NCBI GenBank assembly: GCA_007741555.1
Contig: CP036526.1
Span: 7,119,719-7,183,718 of the forward strand
DNA length: 64,000 nt
DNA from: Stieleria marina
Lineage (GTDB): Bacteria; Planctomycetota; Planctomycetia; Pirellulales; Pirellulaceae
Direction of reading: 5' to 3'
Shown here: positions 54,998 through 64,000 of the stretch, piece by piece
How the letters are laid out: every line of letters starts with the position of its first letter
How positions within the stretch are numbered: the first letter of the stretch is position 1
Notes under the pieces: model-generated
Told to the model about the DNA's origin: nothing
The model's input: only the letters and a program-made list of their open reading frames with translations
Databases searched by the model: none
Program-made: the position numbers and the translations under genes

Positions 54998-55921
54998 ATG
55001 TCGTTGCTGCACCAAAATTTGAACCTCTCAGCCTTGATGGTTGCTGCGCTGCTGATCGGCACCCCGTTTGTGACCGGCTGCAGCCAAAATCCGTACCTAG
55101 CGACACCGGGTTCCAACGTGACTTGGCAAGCCCAGGGCCCCAACTATGCGCCCGGGACGGCGCCTCCTGGTGTCAATCCAGCGATCAATCCGGGCATGAA
55201 CCCCAACGATGCGCGAATTGCTGAACTGAATCGCCGAGTGCAATTGCTAGATGACAACAATCGTCAGCTTCACACTCAGCTGGCGCAAAGCGCACAGCAA
55301 AGCCAAGTCTACAAAGACGAATTGAAAGTGATTCGCGACCAACTTGCCGAAACCACTCAGCAATTCGAATCAACGCGATTGGCAGCTCGTAACGCTCAGT
55401 CGCGAATGCAAAACGCGGAATCTCAAGTCCGTGGCATGCAAGCATCCAGCCAAAATCGTGGTGGCGCACTGATCCGCGCCAACACCAACTTGAAACAACT
55501 GATCGGGCGGCTCAACTTGAAAGGCGTCCCTGTCCAACAAGACGGCGATGTGATTCGGATTGTCGTTCCGGCCGACCAATTGTTTCAGCCAGGAACGGCG
55601 CAGCCTCATCAACAAGCAACGCTCACCCTGGATCCGATTGTTGCTCAATTGCGAAGCGTTTTTCCTCAGCAACGCATCGGCATCGAAGGCTACACCGACA
55701 ATTCGGCTTTGTATGGCGGTCAAGTCGCCACCAGTCACCAGCTCGCATCGGCACAAGCAGCAGCAGTCTTGGACATCATGACTCGCCGCGGCGGCATGCC
55801 CATGAATCAACTGTTCACAGTCGCTCAGGGATCGAACAATCCTCGCCAGCCCAACAGTACCGCTGCGGGACGTGCCGCCAATCGCCGCGTCGAACTGGTC
55901 ATCTATCCAGAAACTTTCTAG
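54998..55921 (+). CDS. OmpA-family outer-membrane lipoprotein
   Basis: Binds peptidoglycan and tethers the outer membrane. AGGGA precedes ATG 54998. The signal ends in a lipobox at Cys28 (PFVTGCSQNPY). Next come a Pro/Gly/Asn-rich spacer and a coiled coil (about 68-145; IAELNRRVQLLDDNNRQLHT) with a leucine/glutamine pattern. The C-terminal OmpA domain (about 190-305) carries IGIEGYTDNSALYGGQVATS and AGRAANRRVELVIYP. Length 307. It is a single gene with 146 nt before and 328 nt after. Confidence 0.87.
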   Translation: MSLLHQNLNLSALMVAALLIGTPFVTGCSQNPYLATPGSNVTWQAQGPNYAPGTAPPGVNPAINPGMNPNDARIAELNRRVQLLDDNNRQLHTQLAQSAQQSQVYKDELKVIRDQLAETTQQFESTRLAARNAQSRMQNAESQVRGMQASSQNRGGALIRANTNLKQLIGRLNLKGVPVQQDGDVIRIVVPADQLFQPGTAQPHQQATLTLDPIVAQLRSVFPQQRIGIEGYTDNSALYGGQVATSHQLASAQAAAVLDIMTRRGGMPMNQLFTVAQGSNNPRQPNSTAAGRAANRRVELVIYPETF

Positions 55922-56249
55922 ATCGGCTTACTTGGTGACTTTGCTCGCCCCCGGCATCTCTCCCGATCGCCCAGTTCCTCTAGAGTTAGGTTATGACCAG
56001 CAAGCCAACGCCGCATGGTGCGTAGGTCACTCGCTTTCAGCGTGCCTGACGCAATTTCCTGAGCGTATCCAATCACTTGCGTAGCATTTATGATGGAGAC
56101 GGCTTTGAAATGGGCACCGCATAGACACGCGTCGCCAGTTCAAACCGATTCGAAGCACGCTGCCAACGCATTGCCTCAGCAGCCCGATTGCTTTGGCGAC
56201 TTCGCGAATCATGATTCTTCACAGCTCTCTCGATTGCCTCTACGCTCAA
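55922..56249. other. Gene-free region
   Basis: 328 nt between the OmpA-like gene and the TlpA-like gene. I see no RNA gene, clear terminator or conserved open frame. Confidence 0.5.
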
Positions 56250-57677
56250 ATGTCTCGATTCATTCCCATCGTGTACTCGACTTTGCTTGGAACTCTTTTG
56301 GTCGCTGGTGCAACGGTCGCCGACGACCCACCAGCAAAGAAAAAGTCTGGTGAAGCGACAACGCAAAAAGACGACCAGCCTTCTTTCAAACTCAGCAAAG
56401 ACGTCGAAGAAGTGCTGCTGCCGCTGTTCAGATCGATCGCCAAAGCGGACGTTTCGCGAGCAACCGTCGAACTCAACGCCGAAACGTTTTCCAATGGTTC
56501 GGTCGTGGACCGAAAAAAATCGACGTACCAAATCGCTTCGACGCACCCTAACAAGTTCACCGTCTACCTGAAGCAGCCCGATCAACGGACGCGATTGTAT
56601 TGCGACGGAAAAGACTTCTTTGCTGCGGTCGCTCCCGATGCCTTTTTCAGATTGCCCGAACCCATCGATCTTTTCAACGCGGTGTTTGAAATGCCGGTTC
56701 CGATGGGCCCGTATCCAGAAGCCGTGTTTGCGTTGACTTTTGCAGGAGCGGACCCCGCGCTTTCGCTTCTGGGAGGCATGGAGTCGGTTGAAATTGTCGA
56801 CCGCGGCAAGTTCCGTGGTTCCATCCCGGCCGTTCACTTGAAGGGCGTCCAGGACGATGGCGTTGTCTGGGATTTTTGGATCTCGCAAGAGAAGGAACCC
56901 AAGCCGCTTCGACTGTCCGTCAACCTGACACGCATGCTACGCGACAACGCGCAAATGCGAATGGAACAGGGTGTCAGTTATGAACTGCGATACGATTTTT
57001 TGACTTGGCGCGTCTCCGGCAAAGTCGACGAAAAACTGTTCAAGTACGATCCCCCCAAAGACGCCACCGAATTTAAATCGCTGGACGATTACTACGCCAA
57101 AATCGCCCAAGACAACAGCCGGCACCCCTTACTGGGCAAGAAAGCGCCTCAGTTCGAAGCAGAACTTCTAAACGGCAAAGTGCTTGGCCCCAAACAACTT
57201 CAGGGCAAAGTAGTCGTCATTGATTTCTGGGCCACCTGGTGCTCACCCTGCGTGGAAGCCATGCCGGTGCTGCAACAAGTCTGCGATGAATTTGCAGACA
57301 AAGACGTCGTGCTGTTAGCCATCAATGTGGGCGAAGACACCAAGAAGATCAAAGAGTTCGTCAAAAAACAGGGTTGGAAACTCAACGTCGTCTTGGATGA
57401 CCAAATGGAAGTCTCCAAGGGTTTCAATGCCGAAGTCATCCCATTAACCATGTTGGTCAGCAAAGCCGGGATCGTCGAATCAATGCACTTTGGCTTTCCC
57501 GGTGCCGAACCGCTAAAGCAGCGATTGACGGACGAACTGGAGGTTCTGACGCTGGGCGGAGTCATCGAAACCGCGACTCCCCAGGAAAAGAAAAAGAAGG
57601 CAGCGGACGGAAAGGCCGCCCAAACCAAAAAGGCTGCGTCTACCCCGGCTCGCAAAACAACCGCCAAGAAAAAGTAG
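56250..57677 (+). CDS. Exported DUF2092-like plus TlpA-like thioredoxin protein
   Basis: A 475-residue periplasmic protein. The signal peptide begins MSRFIPIVYSTLLGTLLVAG from ATG 56250; an in-frame upstream start would bury it. Residues about 45-285 resemble DUF2092, an LolA-like lipid-binding fold (KADVSRATVELNAETFSNGS, then YQIASTHPNKFTVYLKQPD). Residues about 295-430 form a TlpA/ResA thioredoxin domain with VIDFWATWCSPCVEAMP; Cys-Ser-Pro-Cys is the redox pair. The last 40 residues are Lys/Ala-rich, histone-like (PARKTTAKKK). Thioredoxins of this type reduce disulfides in the periplasm, for instance during cytochrome c maturation. The partner is not in the window. Confidence 0.84.
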   Translation: MSRFIPIVYSTLLGTLLVAGATVADDPPAKKKSGEATTQKDDQPSFKLSKDVEEVLLPLFRSIAKADVSRATVELNAETFSNGSVVDRKKSTYQIASTHPNKFTVYLKQPDQRTRLYCDGKDFFAAVAPDAFFRLPEPIDLFNAVFEMPVPMGPYPEAVFALTFAGADPALSLLGGMESVEIVDRGKFRGSIPAVHLKGVQDDGVVWDFWISQEKEPKPLRLSVNLTRMLRDNAQMRMEQGVSYELRYDFLTWRVSGKVDEKLFKYDPPKDATEFKSLDDYYAKIAQDNSRHPLLGKKAPQFEAELLNGKVLGPKQLQGKVVVIDFWATWCSPCVEAMPVLQQVCDEFADKDVVLLAINVGEDTKKIKEFVKKQGWKLNVVLDDQMEVSKGFNAEVIPLTMLVSKAGIVESMHFGFPGAEPLKQRLTDELEVLTLGGVIETATPQEKKKKAADGKAAQTKKAASTPARKTTAKKK

Positions 57678-57817
57678 CCTGAGAGGTACGTGACCAAACG
57701 TGTCCCGTGCACTCCCGATGATGCGTCTCGTTAGACGTCACGACGGCGAAATGAATGCACCAGCCCAGAGCTGGAATCATTTTGCTCGATTTACATCATC
57801 AAAGGAGTGTTCCAGTT

Positions 57818-59077
57818 ATGGTCGAAACCAATTTTTCCGATGCTCAGATCGATTCCGCCCTTTCGCTCATTCCTCCAGCAAAGAACCGCTCCGCGGATTT
57901 TGATCCTTCGGGCGTCGAGCGTTTAGCGCCAGGCATTGACGGCGCCCTGCGAGCCTTTCTGGCCGTTTGTGATGTGCAACCGCGTCCTTATCAAAGTCGG
58001 ATCATCCAGTCAGCGATTCGCATGTTCGCGGGAACACGCATCGGTCGAAATGGGCAAGCTTCGCCAGCTGCTAAAAGCGTCTTGATCGAAAGCCCCACCG
58101 GCAGCGGCAAGACAGTGATGGGACTAGCGACTGCCGCATTGATCCAGCGAGTCACCGGAGCCCGCGTGGGGTGGGTCGCGATGCGACGCAACTTGCTTGC
58201 CCAAGCCCAGGCCGAAAATTTGGCCCGCGGCTTTGGACTGCAAATGCATCCGATCAGCATGTTTGACAAGAATCCACCCGACGTGGATTTGTTGGTCGTC
58301 GATGAAGCCCAGCACGATGCCGCCACCAGCATGGCCAACTTGCACAGCCAGATTCGGCCGACCTGGACGCTTGGCCTGTCAGCGACGCCCTATCGTACCG
58401 ACCGAATCAAACTGTGTTTTGACCAAGTCATCCGAGACGCTGGCATCGCTTCCTTGATCGCCGACGGATACCTGAGCCACTATCACCATTACACGATCCC
58501 CGAACACACGCCGGCGCGGATCGCGCAGTTGCTGGTAGACGATCCCAAGCGATGGGGAAAATCGTTGGTGTTCTTTCATCGGCGGAGCGAATGCGATCTG
58601 CTGTATCTGCTGCTGGATCAAGCGGACATACGGTCCGAAGTCGTGACGGCATCCAGCAATCGCGAACGACAGATCGCGGACTTCACAGAGGGCCGATTGG
58701 ATGTATTGATCAACATGGCCATCCTGACAGAAGGATTCGATTGCCCGGAACTTCAAACCGTGTTCTGTCGCCCCAGCGGCAAGGGCTGCACGATTCAAAT
58801 GTCGGGCCGCGTGTTGCGAACCTGCCACGCTGTTCCAAACAAGCAAATTGTTCAGTGCCGTAAAACTCCGTTTCCAATGCTTCGCATGGCCATGCCCGCA
58901 GAGCAATACCTTTGGACTGACGATGGCTGGCGAAGCATTCGCGCGAACAAGCAACTTGACGCGATGACACACATGGCACGCCAACGAGTGGCAAAGGCAG
59001 AAGTTCAGTTGCCCAAACTCGTTTCGATCCATCGGTCACGAGCGACCAGCGCATGGGTCTCTCAAAGCCAATCGTAG
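57818..59077 (+). CDS. Superfamily 2 DEAH-type helicase
   Basis: A 419-residue ATP-dependent helicase or translocase. AAAGGAG sits 10 nt before ATG 57818, one of the best ribosome sites in the window. Helicase motifs run in order: Q-like RPYQSRIIQSAI, I (Walker A) ESPTGSGKT, II LLVVDEAQHD, III LGLSATPYRTD, IV SLVFFHRRSECDLL, V NMAILTEGFDCPEL and VI IQMSGRVLRT. There is no visible nuclease, DNA-binding or zinc domain, making it a minimal two-RecA enzyme. The DUF932 gene follows after 51 nt, on the same strand, suggesting a joint role. Similar to the phage/plasmid/restriction-type SF2 helicases more than to RecG or UvrB. Confidence 0.88.
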   Translation: MVETNFSDAQIDSALSLIPPAKNRSADFDPSGVERLAPGIDGALRAFLAVCDVQPRPYQSRIIQSAIRMFAGTRIGRNGQASPAAKSVLIESPTGSGKTVMGLATAALIQRVTGARVGWVAMRRNLLAQAQAENLARGFGLQMHPISMFDKNPPDVDLLVVDEAQHDAATSMANLHSQIRPTWTLGLSATPYRTDRIKLCFDQVIRDAGIASLIADGYLSHYHHYTIPEHTPARIAQLLVDDPKRWGKSLVFFHRRSECDLLYLLLDQADIRSEVVTASSNRERQIADFTEGRLDVLINMAILTEGFDCPELQTVFCRPSGKGCTIQMSGRVLRTCHAVPNKQIVQCRKTPFPMLRMAMPAEQYLWTDDGWRSIRANKQLDAMTHMARQRVAKAEVQLPKLVSIHRSRATSAWVSQSQS

Positions 59078-59128
59078 TGCACCGCAGTCTATCGTCGCAG
59101 AAACAAAACTCTTCCCAGCCACAATCTT

Positions 59129-60256
59129 ATGATCACCGAAACTCCCAGCTTGCCGGTTGCGCAATCGGCGTCACTTCCGTCGTTCACCTATGGCCATTCA
59201 ATGGTCGCAAATTTACAAGTGCGTAAAGTTGAGCGAACCGAAAGCGGTCGTGTCACGCTGAAAGATCTCGTCATCGACGGCCAAAGCGTCACAGCAACCC
59301 GTCGATTTTGGCGATCGTTCTTCACTCGTTTTGGAATCGCCGAAAACGTCTTTCGGTATTTCTCACCCGAAGAAGTCTTCAGCCGAATCAGTGCCATGAA
59401 TCCAGACGATTCGTTTCGATTCTGCATTTCCAATCAGCAGATCGGTGGTGTGTCGACACGTCGCCTGCTGGCCGTGACCAGCTTGAAACGGCCCGTGATT
59501 CGCTATGACGAAGTCGCCGACATACTGTCGCGTTACGGAGGCACTGGAATCAGCTACCGCGATGGACTGGTCACCAGCTTTCATGCCCCACGCGGTGGAT
59601 CACGCGAATTTCAGATCGGCGGCGATCAGTTTCGTGATCGGTTTTGCATGGAAACTCCGGTCGACGGCTATGGCCATCCCAGACTGTTTTTGTCGATGCT
59701 GCGTCTAGTCTGCGCCAACGGCATGGTGGGCTACTCCCGCGCCTTTCGCAGCGACATCTCCGTCGGCAAAAAAATGGACCACTGCATCGCTCGTGCTCTG
59801 GAATCGTTTGACAACGGCGATGGCTACACAGCCCTGCGACAGCGATTCGAATCCAGTCAAACATCCTGGGCATCCGTCCATGATTGTCTGCAACTTGGTG
59901 CCGTTCTGGAAAAGTTACAGCGTGACAACCAGACGACCACCAAAGGACTCTTAGCAAGATTTCGCAGTATCGCTGGAAACATGTGCGAACTTTACGGACT
60001 GGCCAATCTGGAAGCACTCAGCGACAAACGCAAACGCATCTTGCCCAGTAAAGCCCGCGTGTACGACCTTATCAACTTCGCCAGCGAAGTCGCGACCCAT
60101 CATTCATTGCCCGATGGAACCAACCGCATGCAGGCATACATTGGATCGCTGATCTCCGACGAATTTGATCTTGAGGGAACCGTCAAAGACGCGCCAGAGT
60201 TCGATGCGTTTTTCTTGGATGACTCCGATGCGGTCGTTCGCCAGAGCGTGAACTAA
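59129..60256 (+). CDS. DUF932 family protein
   Basis: A 375-residue protein of the DUF932 family, recognised by GHPRLFLSMLRLVCANGMVG, where the family has L-R-x-V-C-x-N-G/T, and by the flanking spacing. DUF932 proteins are mostly known from plasmids and phages and have no settled function. The N-terminal part holds SGRVTLKDLVIDGQSVTATR and a Phe/Arg-rich segment; the middle includes a putative RNA- or DNA-contacting basic stretch (RSDISVGKKMDHCIAR). No catalytic motif can be named. It ends 14 nt from a convergent gene. Coupling with the helicase points to nucleic-acid metabolism. Confidence 0.8.
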   Translation: MITETPSLPVAQSASLPSFTYGHSMVANLQVRKVERTESGRVTLKDLVIDGQSVTATRRFWRSFFTRFGIAENVFRYFSPEEVFSRISAMNPDDSFRFCISNQQIGGVSTRRLLAVTSLKRPVIRYDEVADILSRYGGTGISYRDGLVTSFHAPRGGSREFQIGGDQFRDRFCMETPVDGYGHPRLFLSMLRLVCANGMVGYSRAFRSDISVGKKMDHCIARALESFDNGDGYTALRQRFESSQTSWASVHDCLQLGAVLEKLQRDNQTTTKGLLARFRSIAGNMCELYGLANLEALSDKRKRILPSKARVYDLINFASEVATHHSLPDGTNRMQAYIGSLISDEFDLEGTVKDAPEFDAFFLDDSDAVVRQSVN

Positions 60257-60270
60257 GGCATGCAAGTCCG

Positions 60271-62331
60271 CTACTTCAGACCGTCAATCAATTTTGGCAT
60301 CTGACGGACGATGTAACGCGGCAACAACAACAACGCCTTCTGACTGTCGTCGTCGATCGAAATCTTCACTTCGTCGGTGCCACTGACCTGGTCGATACGG
60401 CGAACGAATTCGTCCTGTGATGGACCTAACGCTTCGGTCCAAACGATGACAGGGAATCGGTCGTATGTCGCTTCGGTGCCAACCCACCAATGGTGATCAT
60501 CGACTCGCCGGACATGCAGTTCGTAAGGTTTCAACGTCGTTTTTAAAACCTCACCGGCATTCGGGCCCATGAACGGCATCACCAACTGCTGCGGAGCCAT
60601 TCCACGTCGATTGGCATCGTGCCAGTTCACGAAACACGTGGAATCGTTTTCGCGGCTGATACGCCGCAGTAGTCCAGCCATGGTCAGCGGCGAGACCAGA
60701 GGACTGCCAGCATTGCCTCCACTGACGATCTCCCAATCGAGCCGAGGGTTGCTGGCGGACTGCGCCCACCGCGACAGGACCTGGTCGCTGACTTTGCCTT
60801 TCAATCCACGCATACGCCGCATCGCTTCCACCGCCAACGCTGCGACCTGTTGCTCGTGCCGCTCGTCACCGACTTTGATCAGCTTGGCATTGGCCCCCGG
60901 CTGGCCTGCTCCCACTAGGAATGCATTGATCGTTGCAGTGGCGGTTGATTGACCGGGACCAAAGTCGCTGACGTCCAGCAGACCTGCAAGCTTTTCTTTA
61001 AACGCATCGTCACTGGGCGCCAACGTAATCAAGGCTTCGCTTCTGATGACTTCGCCGTTCAGCGACGCGGCCGTCAGTTCCAGCAGTTCACCGACGCTCT
61101 TCCAACCAGCGGTTTTCAATCCCTTTACTCCGTCGCGAATAGGGATCCCCGTCAAATCAAACGAGACCCAGTCGATTTGAATCGGGACTCCTGACACTTG
61201 GCTAAGCAGCATCATCAGATCGCTCAGCGGATACTCGTCGTTTTTCGTCGGAGCCAGAAACAATTTCATTGCCAACGCACGTTTGAAATTGATCGGCTCG
61301 GGCGGATTAGCAATCATCATCGGATCGATGTTTTCGTTGATCGGTCCTTCGATCTTGATTTCGTCCATCGTCGCAGGAGCATCCAGTTTGGGTGCGTCCA
61401 TGCCGCCTTCCAGATTCAAGATGCCTGCAAAGAGTCTGGCTTCGGCCGGCAGATCGATCGGGCCATCCTGATCCGTTTCCTTCTTGTCTGGATTCGCAGG
61501 AAACGAAGTGTCTTTGCTCAAAGTGTCCTTGCTCCGAGCGTCCAGCCCCAACGGGTCCAACATGGACGACGGTATCAAGTCGCTAGGAATGCCGGTCGGC
61601 GCACCTGATGCGGTGATCGTTGATTCCGGTGGCTTCGACGATTGATTCGCTGGGACAACGGGTGCCAAAGGATCTGCCGTGGCGGATTCTCCCATTGAGG
61701 GATCGCTTGGCTTTGGCAGCGCTGGGTTAGGTTCCGTTTCACCGACGCCGACTGTTTCCCCAGTCAGCTGATCTTGATTCTGCAGATCAGTTCCTTGCTG
61801 GTCCGTTGGTGACTGATCCGTCGACTCCGGGTCGGCAGCATTGTTGACCGAGTCTACGGTCGTTTCTTGGGCGACTGTTTCGGTAGTCGACTCTGATTCT
61901 GCGGACCAGTTTTTGACAAACCAACCAAACATCAACACCGCCGCGATCAAACCCGATCCAGCCAATGCGACGACCAGAGCGATCTGCCGGGAACGTTGAC
62001 TCCGCGAACTTTGCCAAGCTGGCGGCAACGGACCCACACCGGAATCAAGGTCCTCACTGGTGGAATCAGGAACCTCGCCGCCAAATCCTCGCGGTACTTC
62101 GATCGGATCACCGTCGTCCGTGGCATCGGCTGCAATCGCTTCTTCAGTGATCGCTTCGCTGTCGATCTCAGGCGCACCTACCGCAACTTGTTGACGCCGT
62201 GGGGGAGGCTGTACCTCTACCATCGAATTGCACTTGGGACAATTGGCAATCGTCCCGATGACAGCAGGATCGGAGACCCGCAATCGGCTAGCGCACGTGG
62301 TGCATTGAACGGCGTACGGCTCGAACGTCAA
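60271..62331 (-). CDS. Zinc-ribbon, single-TM protein with secretin-N-like domains
   Basis: A 686-residue protein. A cytoplasmic zinc ribbon (Cys10, Cys13, Cys31, Cys34: CTTCASRLRV, CPKCNSMVEV) leads to a TM helix at about 117-138 and a large outer part rich in Ser/Thr/Gln/Pro. Two segments resemble the STN/secretin N0 fold: about 370-445 (LSQVSGVPIQIDWVSFDLTG) and about 567-640 (LLRRISRENDSTCFVNWHD). A helical region lies between. The start is TTG 62331; a nearby ATG at 62339 is out of frame and closed by a stop after three codons. Function unknown. Single-TM proteins with an N-terminal zinc ribbon are frequent in planctomycetes. Confidence 0.7.
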   Translation of the reverse strand: MTFEPYAVQCTTCASRLRVSDPAVIGTIANCPKCNSMVEVQPPPRRQQVAVGAPEIDSEAITEEAIAADATDDGDPIEVPRGFGGEVPDSTSEDLDSGVGPLPPAWQSSRSQRSRQIALVVALAGSGLIAAVLMFGWFVKNWSAESESTTETVAQETTVDSVNNAADPESTDQSPTDQQGTDLQNQDQLTGETVGVGETEPNPALPKPSDPSMGESATADPLAPVVPANQSSKPPESTITASGAPTGIPSDLIPSSMLDPLGLDARSKDTLSKDTSFPANPDKKETDQDGPIDLPAEARLFAGILNLEGGMDAPKLDAPATMDEIKIEGPINENIDPMMIANPPEPINFKRALAMKLFLAPTKNDEYPLSDLMMLLSQVSGVPIQIDWVSFDLTGIPIRDGVKGLKTAGWKSVGELLELTAASLNGEVIRSEALITLAPSDDAFKEKLAGLLDVSDFGPGQSTATATINAFLVGAGQPGANAKLIKVGDERHEQQVAALAVEAMRRMRGLKGKVSDQVLSRWAQSASNPRLDWEIVSGGNAGSPLVSPLTMAGLLRRISRENDSTCFVNWHDANRRGMAPQQLVMPFMGPNAGEVLKTTLKPYELHVRRVDDHHWWVGTEATYDRFPVIVWTEALGPSQDEFVRRIDQVSGTDEVKISIDDDSQKALLLLPRYIVRQMPKLIDGLK

Positions 62332-62504
62332 CGGAGCATTCTCACAAAAGACAGGCCTAAGATTAGGAGCAAAGCAGCGTGATCGAACACACGAGAACTA
62401 AACAACGCAGTCGGAGCTTCTCTTCGCTCTCCATCATCATGAGCGTTTTTTATCGACGCTCCAAGCATGATGCGGACTTTTTCATGCTAATCCGGCTGCC
62501 AGAT

Positions 62505-62538
62505 GCAAAAAGGGCAAGGAATTGCTTCCCTGCCCTTT
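62505..62538 (-). terminator. Rho-independent terminator of the dockerin gene
   Basis: AAAGGGCA (62509-62516) pairs with TGCCCTTT (62531-62538), with an inner 4-bp stem; on the minus strand it is followed by a T-run. It lies 57 nt after the stop codon. A further hairpin (AGCATGA with TCATGCT, 62464-62488) follows downstream. Confidence 0.75.
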
Positions 62539-62595
62539 GAATATCGATCTGTGATTACACGTTTTGACTCCGCGGAGCAAACCTGGCTGTGCTAC

Positions 62596-64000
62596 TTAAC
62601 CGTTAAGGTCTAGCAAATCATCGGCCAGCAGATTCAATAATTCGTTGTCCTCATCGGCGTCTGTTTCGCCATCGGCGATCGAAATCGACGCGAGCGACCC
62701 TACAGCTGTGTCACCCACGCTGGCATCGACAACAGGACCTTCTTTCAGTTCGGCAAACACCGAATCCGATGCAACAGAACTGCTGTCTGTGCCCAACTGC
62801 GTCGTCGAACTATCCAGGATATCGCTTACCAATTCACCCTGACCGCTTTGGGCATTTGCACGTGCATCGGCTAATGCGTTAAGAACCATCAAGGCATCCA
62901 ACGGTGATAGGTCGCCGTTACCACTGACGTCCAAGTAGTGGCCATTGTTCGAAGCGGATTCGCCCTGAACATTTTGAGCTTCGGATGAAAGTCGGTTCAG
63001 AACCAGCAAAGCATCCAGCGGGCTAATGTCGCCGTCGTTATTCACGTCAGCAGCCAAGGTTGGGTTCTGAATGAACTCGCCTTGCGGACCGGTGATATTG
63101 AATTCCAGAACGTCGTACCGAATTTGACTGACTGGAACCGGATCGTTCTCACGTGACAGCAATGTGTCTTGGAACGGGAAACTGTCCGCAGGACTACCCA
63201 CGACACGGGCCGTACCGCTCGCAATCGCTTCGAAGTAAATCGTTGCCATCAAGTTACCGTTCGGAGCCGTCAGATTTTCGGCCACGTCCTGAATCAGGAA
63301 GGAACCAAATTCATCGATGATTCCTGGTCGCTGAGCATTTCCAACAGCTGCGTCGACGCGGAAACCCTGTTGAGGGTCTACCTGGAAAGTAACGTCAAAG
63401 TCAAAGAAGTCTTGGCTGACTTGGTTGCGGCTAGCTGTCGTCGTGTCGGTTGTCGCGATCAATCCATTGTCGTAGAGAACATCCAAGTATCCGGCGAAGA
63501 CCGACGTGTTCACAATCGCACTTGGGCGAATGTCTTTCAAGTTGACTTGGACACCAAAGGTGTCGCCCACTGAAACGCCGTTGTTCAGATCCAATGGTGC
63601 ACCAGCTTCGTCGACCAAGACAAAATTAATGTCAACCAAATCTCGGTCGGCATCGTTGATAATCTGATCTTTGTTGATCGCCAACGTGACTTCGGCCGTG
63701 CTGCGGATACCGTCTGCGGTCAGAATGAAGTAGGTAAACGATTCAAACCCAACGGCTCCATTATTGGGCACGTAATCGATGTAGTCGTCATTCAAGTTCT
63801 TGAACGTGCTTGGATCATCTGGATCAACCACTGTTCCGTTGTCATTGAACGTTGCTTGACCAAGACCGCCTTCGGTCAGAATCTGACGCGAGATGATTCT
63901 GTCTGTCGGGCCCAGATTGTCGTTCGCAAGAACATTCAACCGGTAGGATGTGACAGAGCTGTCACCGAATGACCTCTCCAGGGAGTCCAAGTTGTCTGGG
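62596..64000 (-). CDS. Large secreted dockerin type I protein (5' partial)
   Basis: The frame stays open to the right edge, so the N-terminus lies outside. Visible residues begin within a cadherin/Ig-like repeat (LNVLANDNLGPTDR... DYIDYVPNNGAVGFESFTYF), a pattern of large adhesins. A cohesin-like or BACON-like domain follows (DTFGVQVNLKDIRPS to VVGSPADSFPFQD), with LLFDLSG-type strands. A C-terminal dockerin pair has calcium loops DVNNDGDISPLDAL and DVSGNGDLSPLDAL. A final Asp/Ser/Glu-rich tail of about 80 residues ends DLLDLNG. Probably surface-attached or exported; no catalytic domain is seen in the part present. Confidence 0.82.
   Translation of the reverse strand, partial: PDNLDSLERSFGDSSVTSYRLNVLANDNLGPTDRIISRQILTEGGLGQATFNDNGTVVDPDDPSTFKNLNDDYIDYVPNNGAVGFESFTYFILTADGIRSTAEVTLAINKDQIINDADRDLVDINFVLVDEAGAPLDLNNGVSVGDTFGVQVNLKDIRPSAIVNTSVFAGYLDVLYDNGLIATTDTTTASRNQVSQDFFDFDVTFQVDPQQGFRVDAAVGNAQRPGIIDEFGSFLIQDVAENLTAPNGNLMATIYFEAIASGTARVVGSPADSFPFQDTLLSRENDPVPVSQIRYDVLEFNITGPQGEFIQNPTLAADVNNDGDISPLDALLVLNRLSSEAQNVQGESASNNGHYLDVSGNGDLSPLDALMVLNALADARANAQSGQGELVSDILDSSTTQLGTDSSSVASDSVFAELKEGPVVDASVGDTAVGSLASISIADGETDADEDNELLNLLADDLLDLNG

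Noticed and set aside
1-64000. CRISPR arrays, tRNA or rRNA genes, prophage, transposases
   Set aside because: None recognised in any intergenic region; the only repeats are REP-like elements and protein-coding repeats.

Overview
The window most likely comes from a planctomycete of the Pirellulaceae (Rhodopirellula-like). The evidence is an LEPR-XLL-type N-terminus joined to dockerin repeats, a second dockerin protein with Planctomycete-style low-complexity tails, a very large membrane-anchored alpha-2-macroglobulin gene next to an ECF sigma factor, zinc-ribbon/one-TM secreted proteins, start codons often without a clear Shine-Dalgarno site, and a soluble PTS without sugar permeases. The genus is an inference; no rRNA or tRNA gene was seen. 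The window holds 43 protein genes, two of them cut by its ends.

Layout. 1-2640: end of a YhaN/SbcC-like coiled-coil ATPase. 2806-6281 (minus): aspS and an MFS transporter. 6505-16210 (plus): secreted glutathione peroxidase, purA, uppS-cdsA, then the tightly packed set phoH, HD-domain phosphohydrolase (PgpH type), ybeY and a CBS/CorC membrane protein. 16370-22050: an ECF sigma factor overlapping a 1704-residue alpha-2-macroglobulin that begins with a cytoplasmic domain and a TM helix. 22105-35501 (minus): a nine-gene nitrate assimilation unit read nrtA, nrtB, two nrt ATPases, a GAF protein, a fused DmsB/DmsC-type electron-transfer subunit, a molybdopterin nitrate reductase, nirA-type nitrite reductase and a flavin reductase with an Fe-S domain. 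A near-consensus sigma-54 promoter precedes nrtA, and structured RNA regions lie at nrtA-nrtB and narB-nirA. An outer-membrane porin is divergent from it (36084-37814).

37883-45849: GT11 fucosyltransferase, astD-astB (arginine succinylation pathway), a dockerin/Calx-beta/beta-solenoid protein, a nitrilase-family hydrolase and sthA. 45911-51722 (minus): hpf, ptsN-like IIA, HPr, EI, a DUF2344 protein and RNase E/G. 52491-57677: a small basic protein, an esterase overlapping agmatine deiminase, an OmpA-like lipoprotein and a TlpA-like thioredoxin. 57818-60256: a superfamily 2 helicase followed by a DUF932 protein. 60271-64000 (minus): a zinc-ribbon/TM protein with secretin-N-like segments and a partial dockerin protein.

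Most likely to repay attention: the ECF sigma/alpha-2-macroglobulin pair (a possible protease-sensing transmembrane switch), the nitrate unit with its regulatory RNA and sigma-54 signals, and the helicase-DUF932 pair. No CRISPR array, prophage, transposase or insertion sequence was found.
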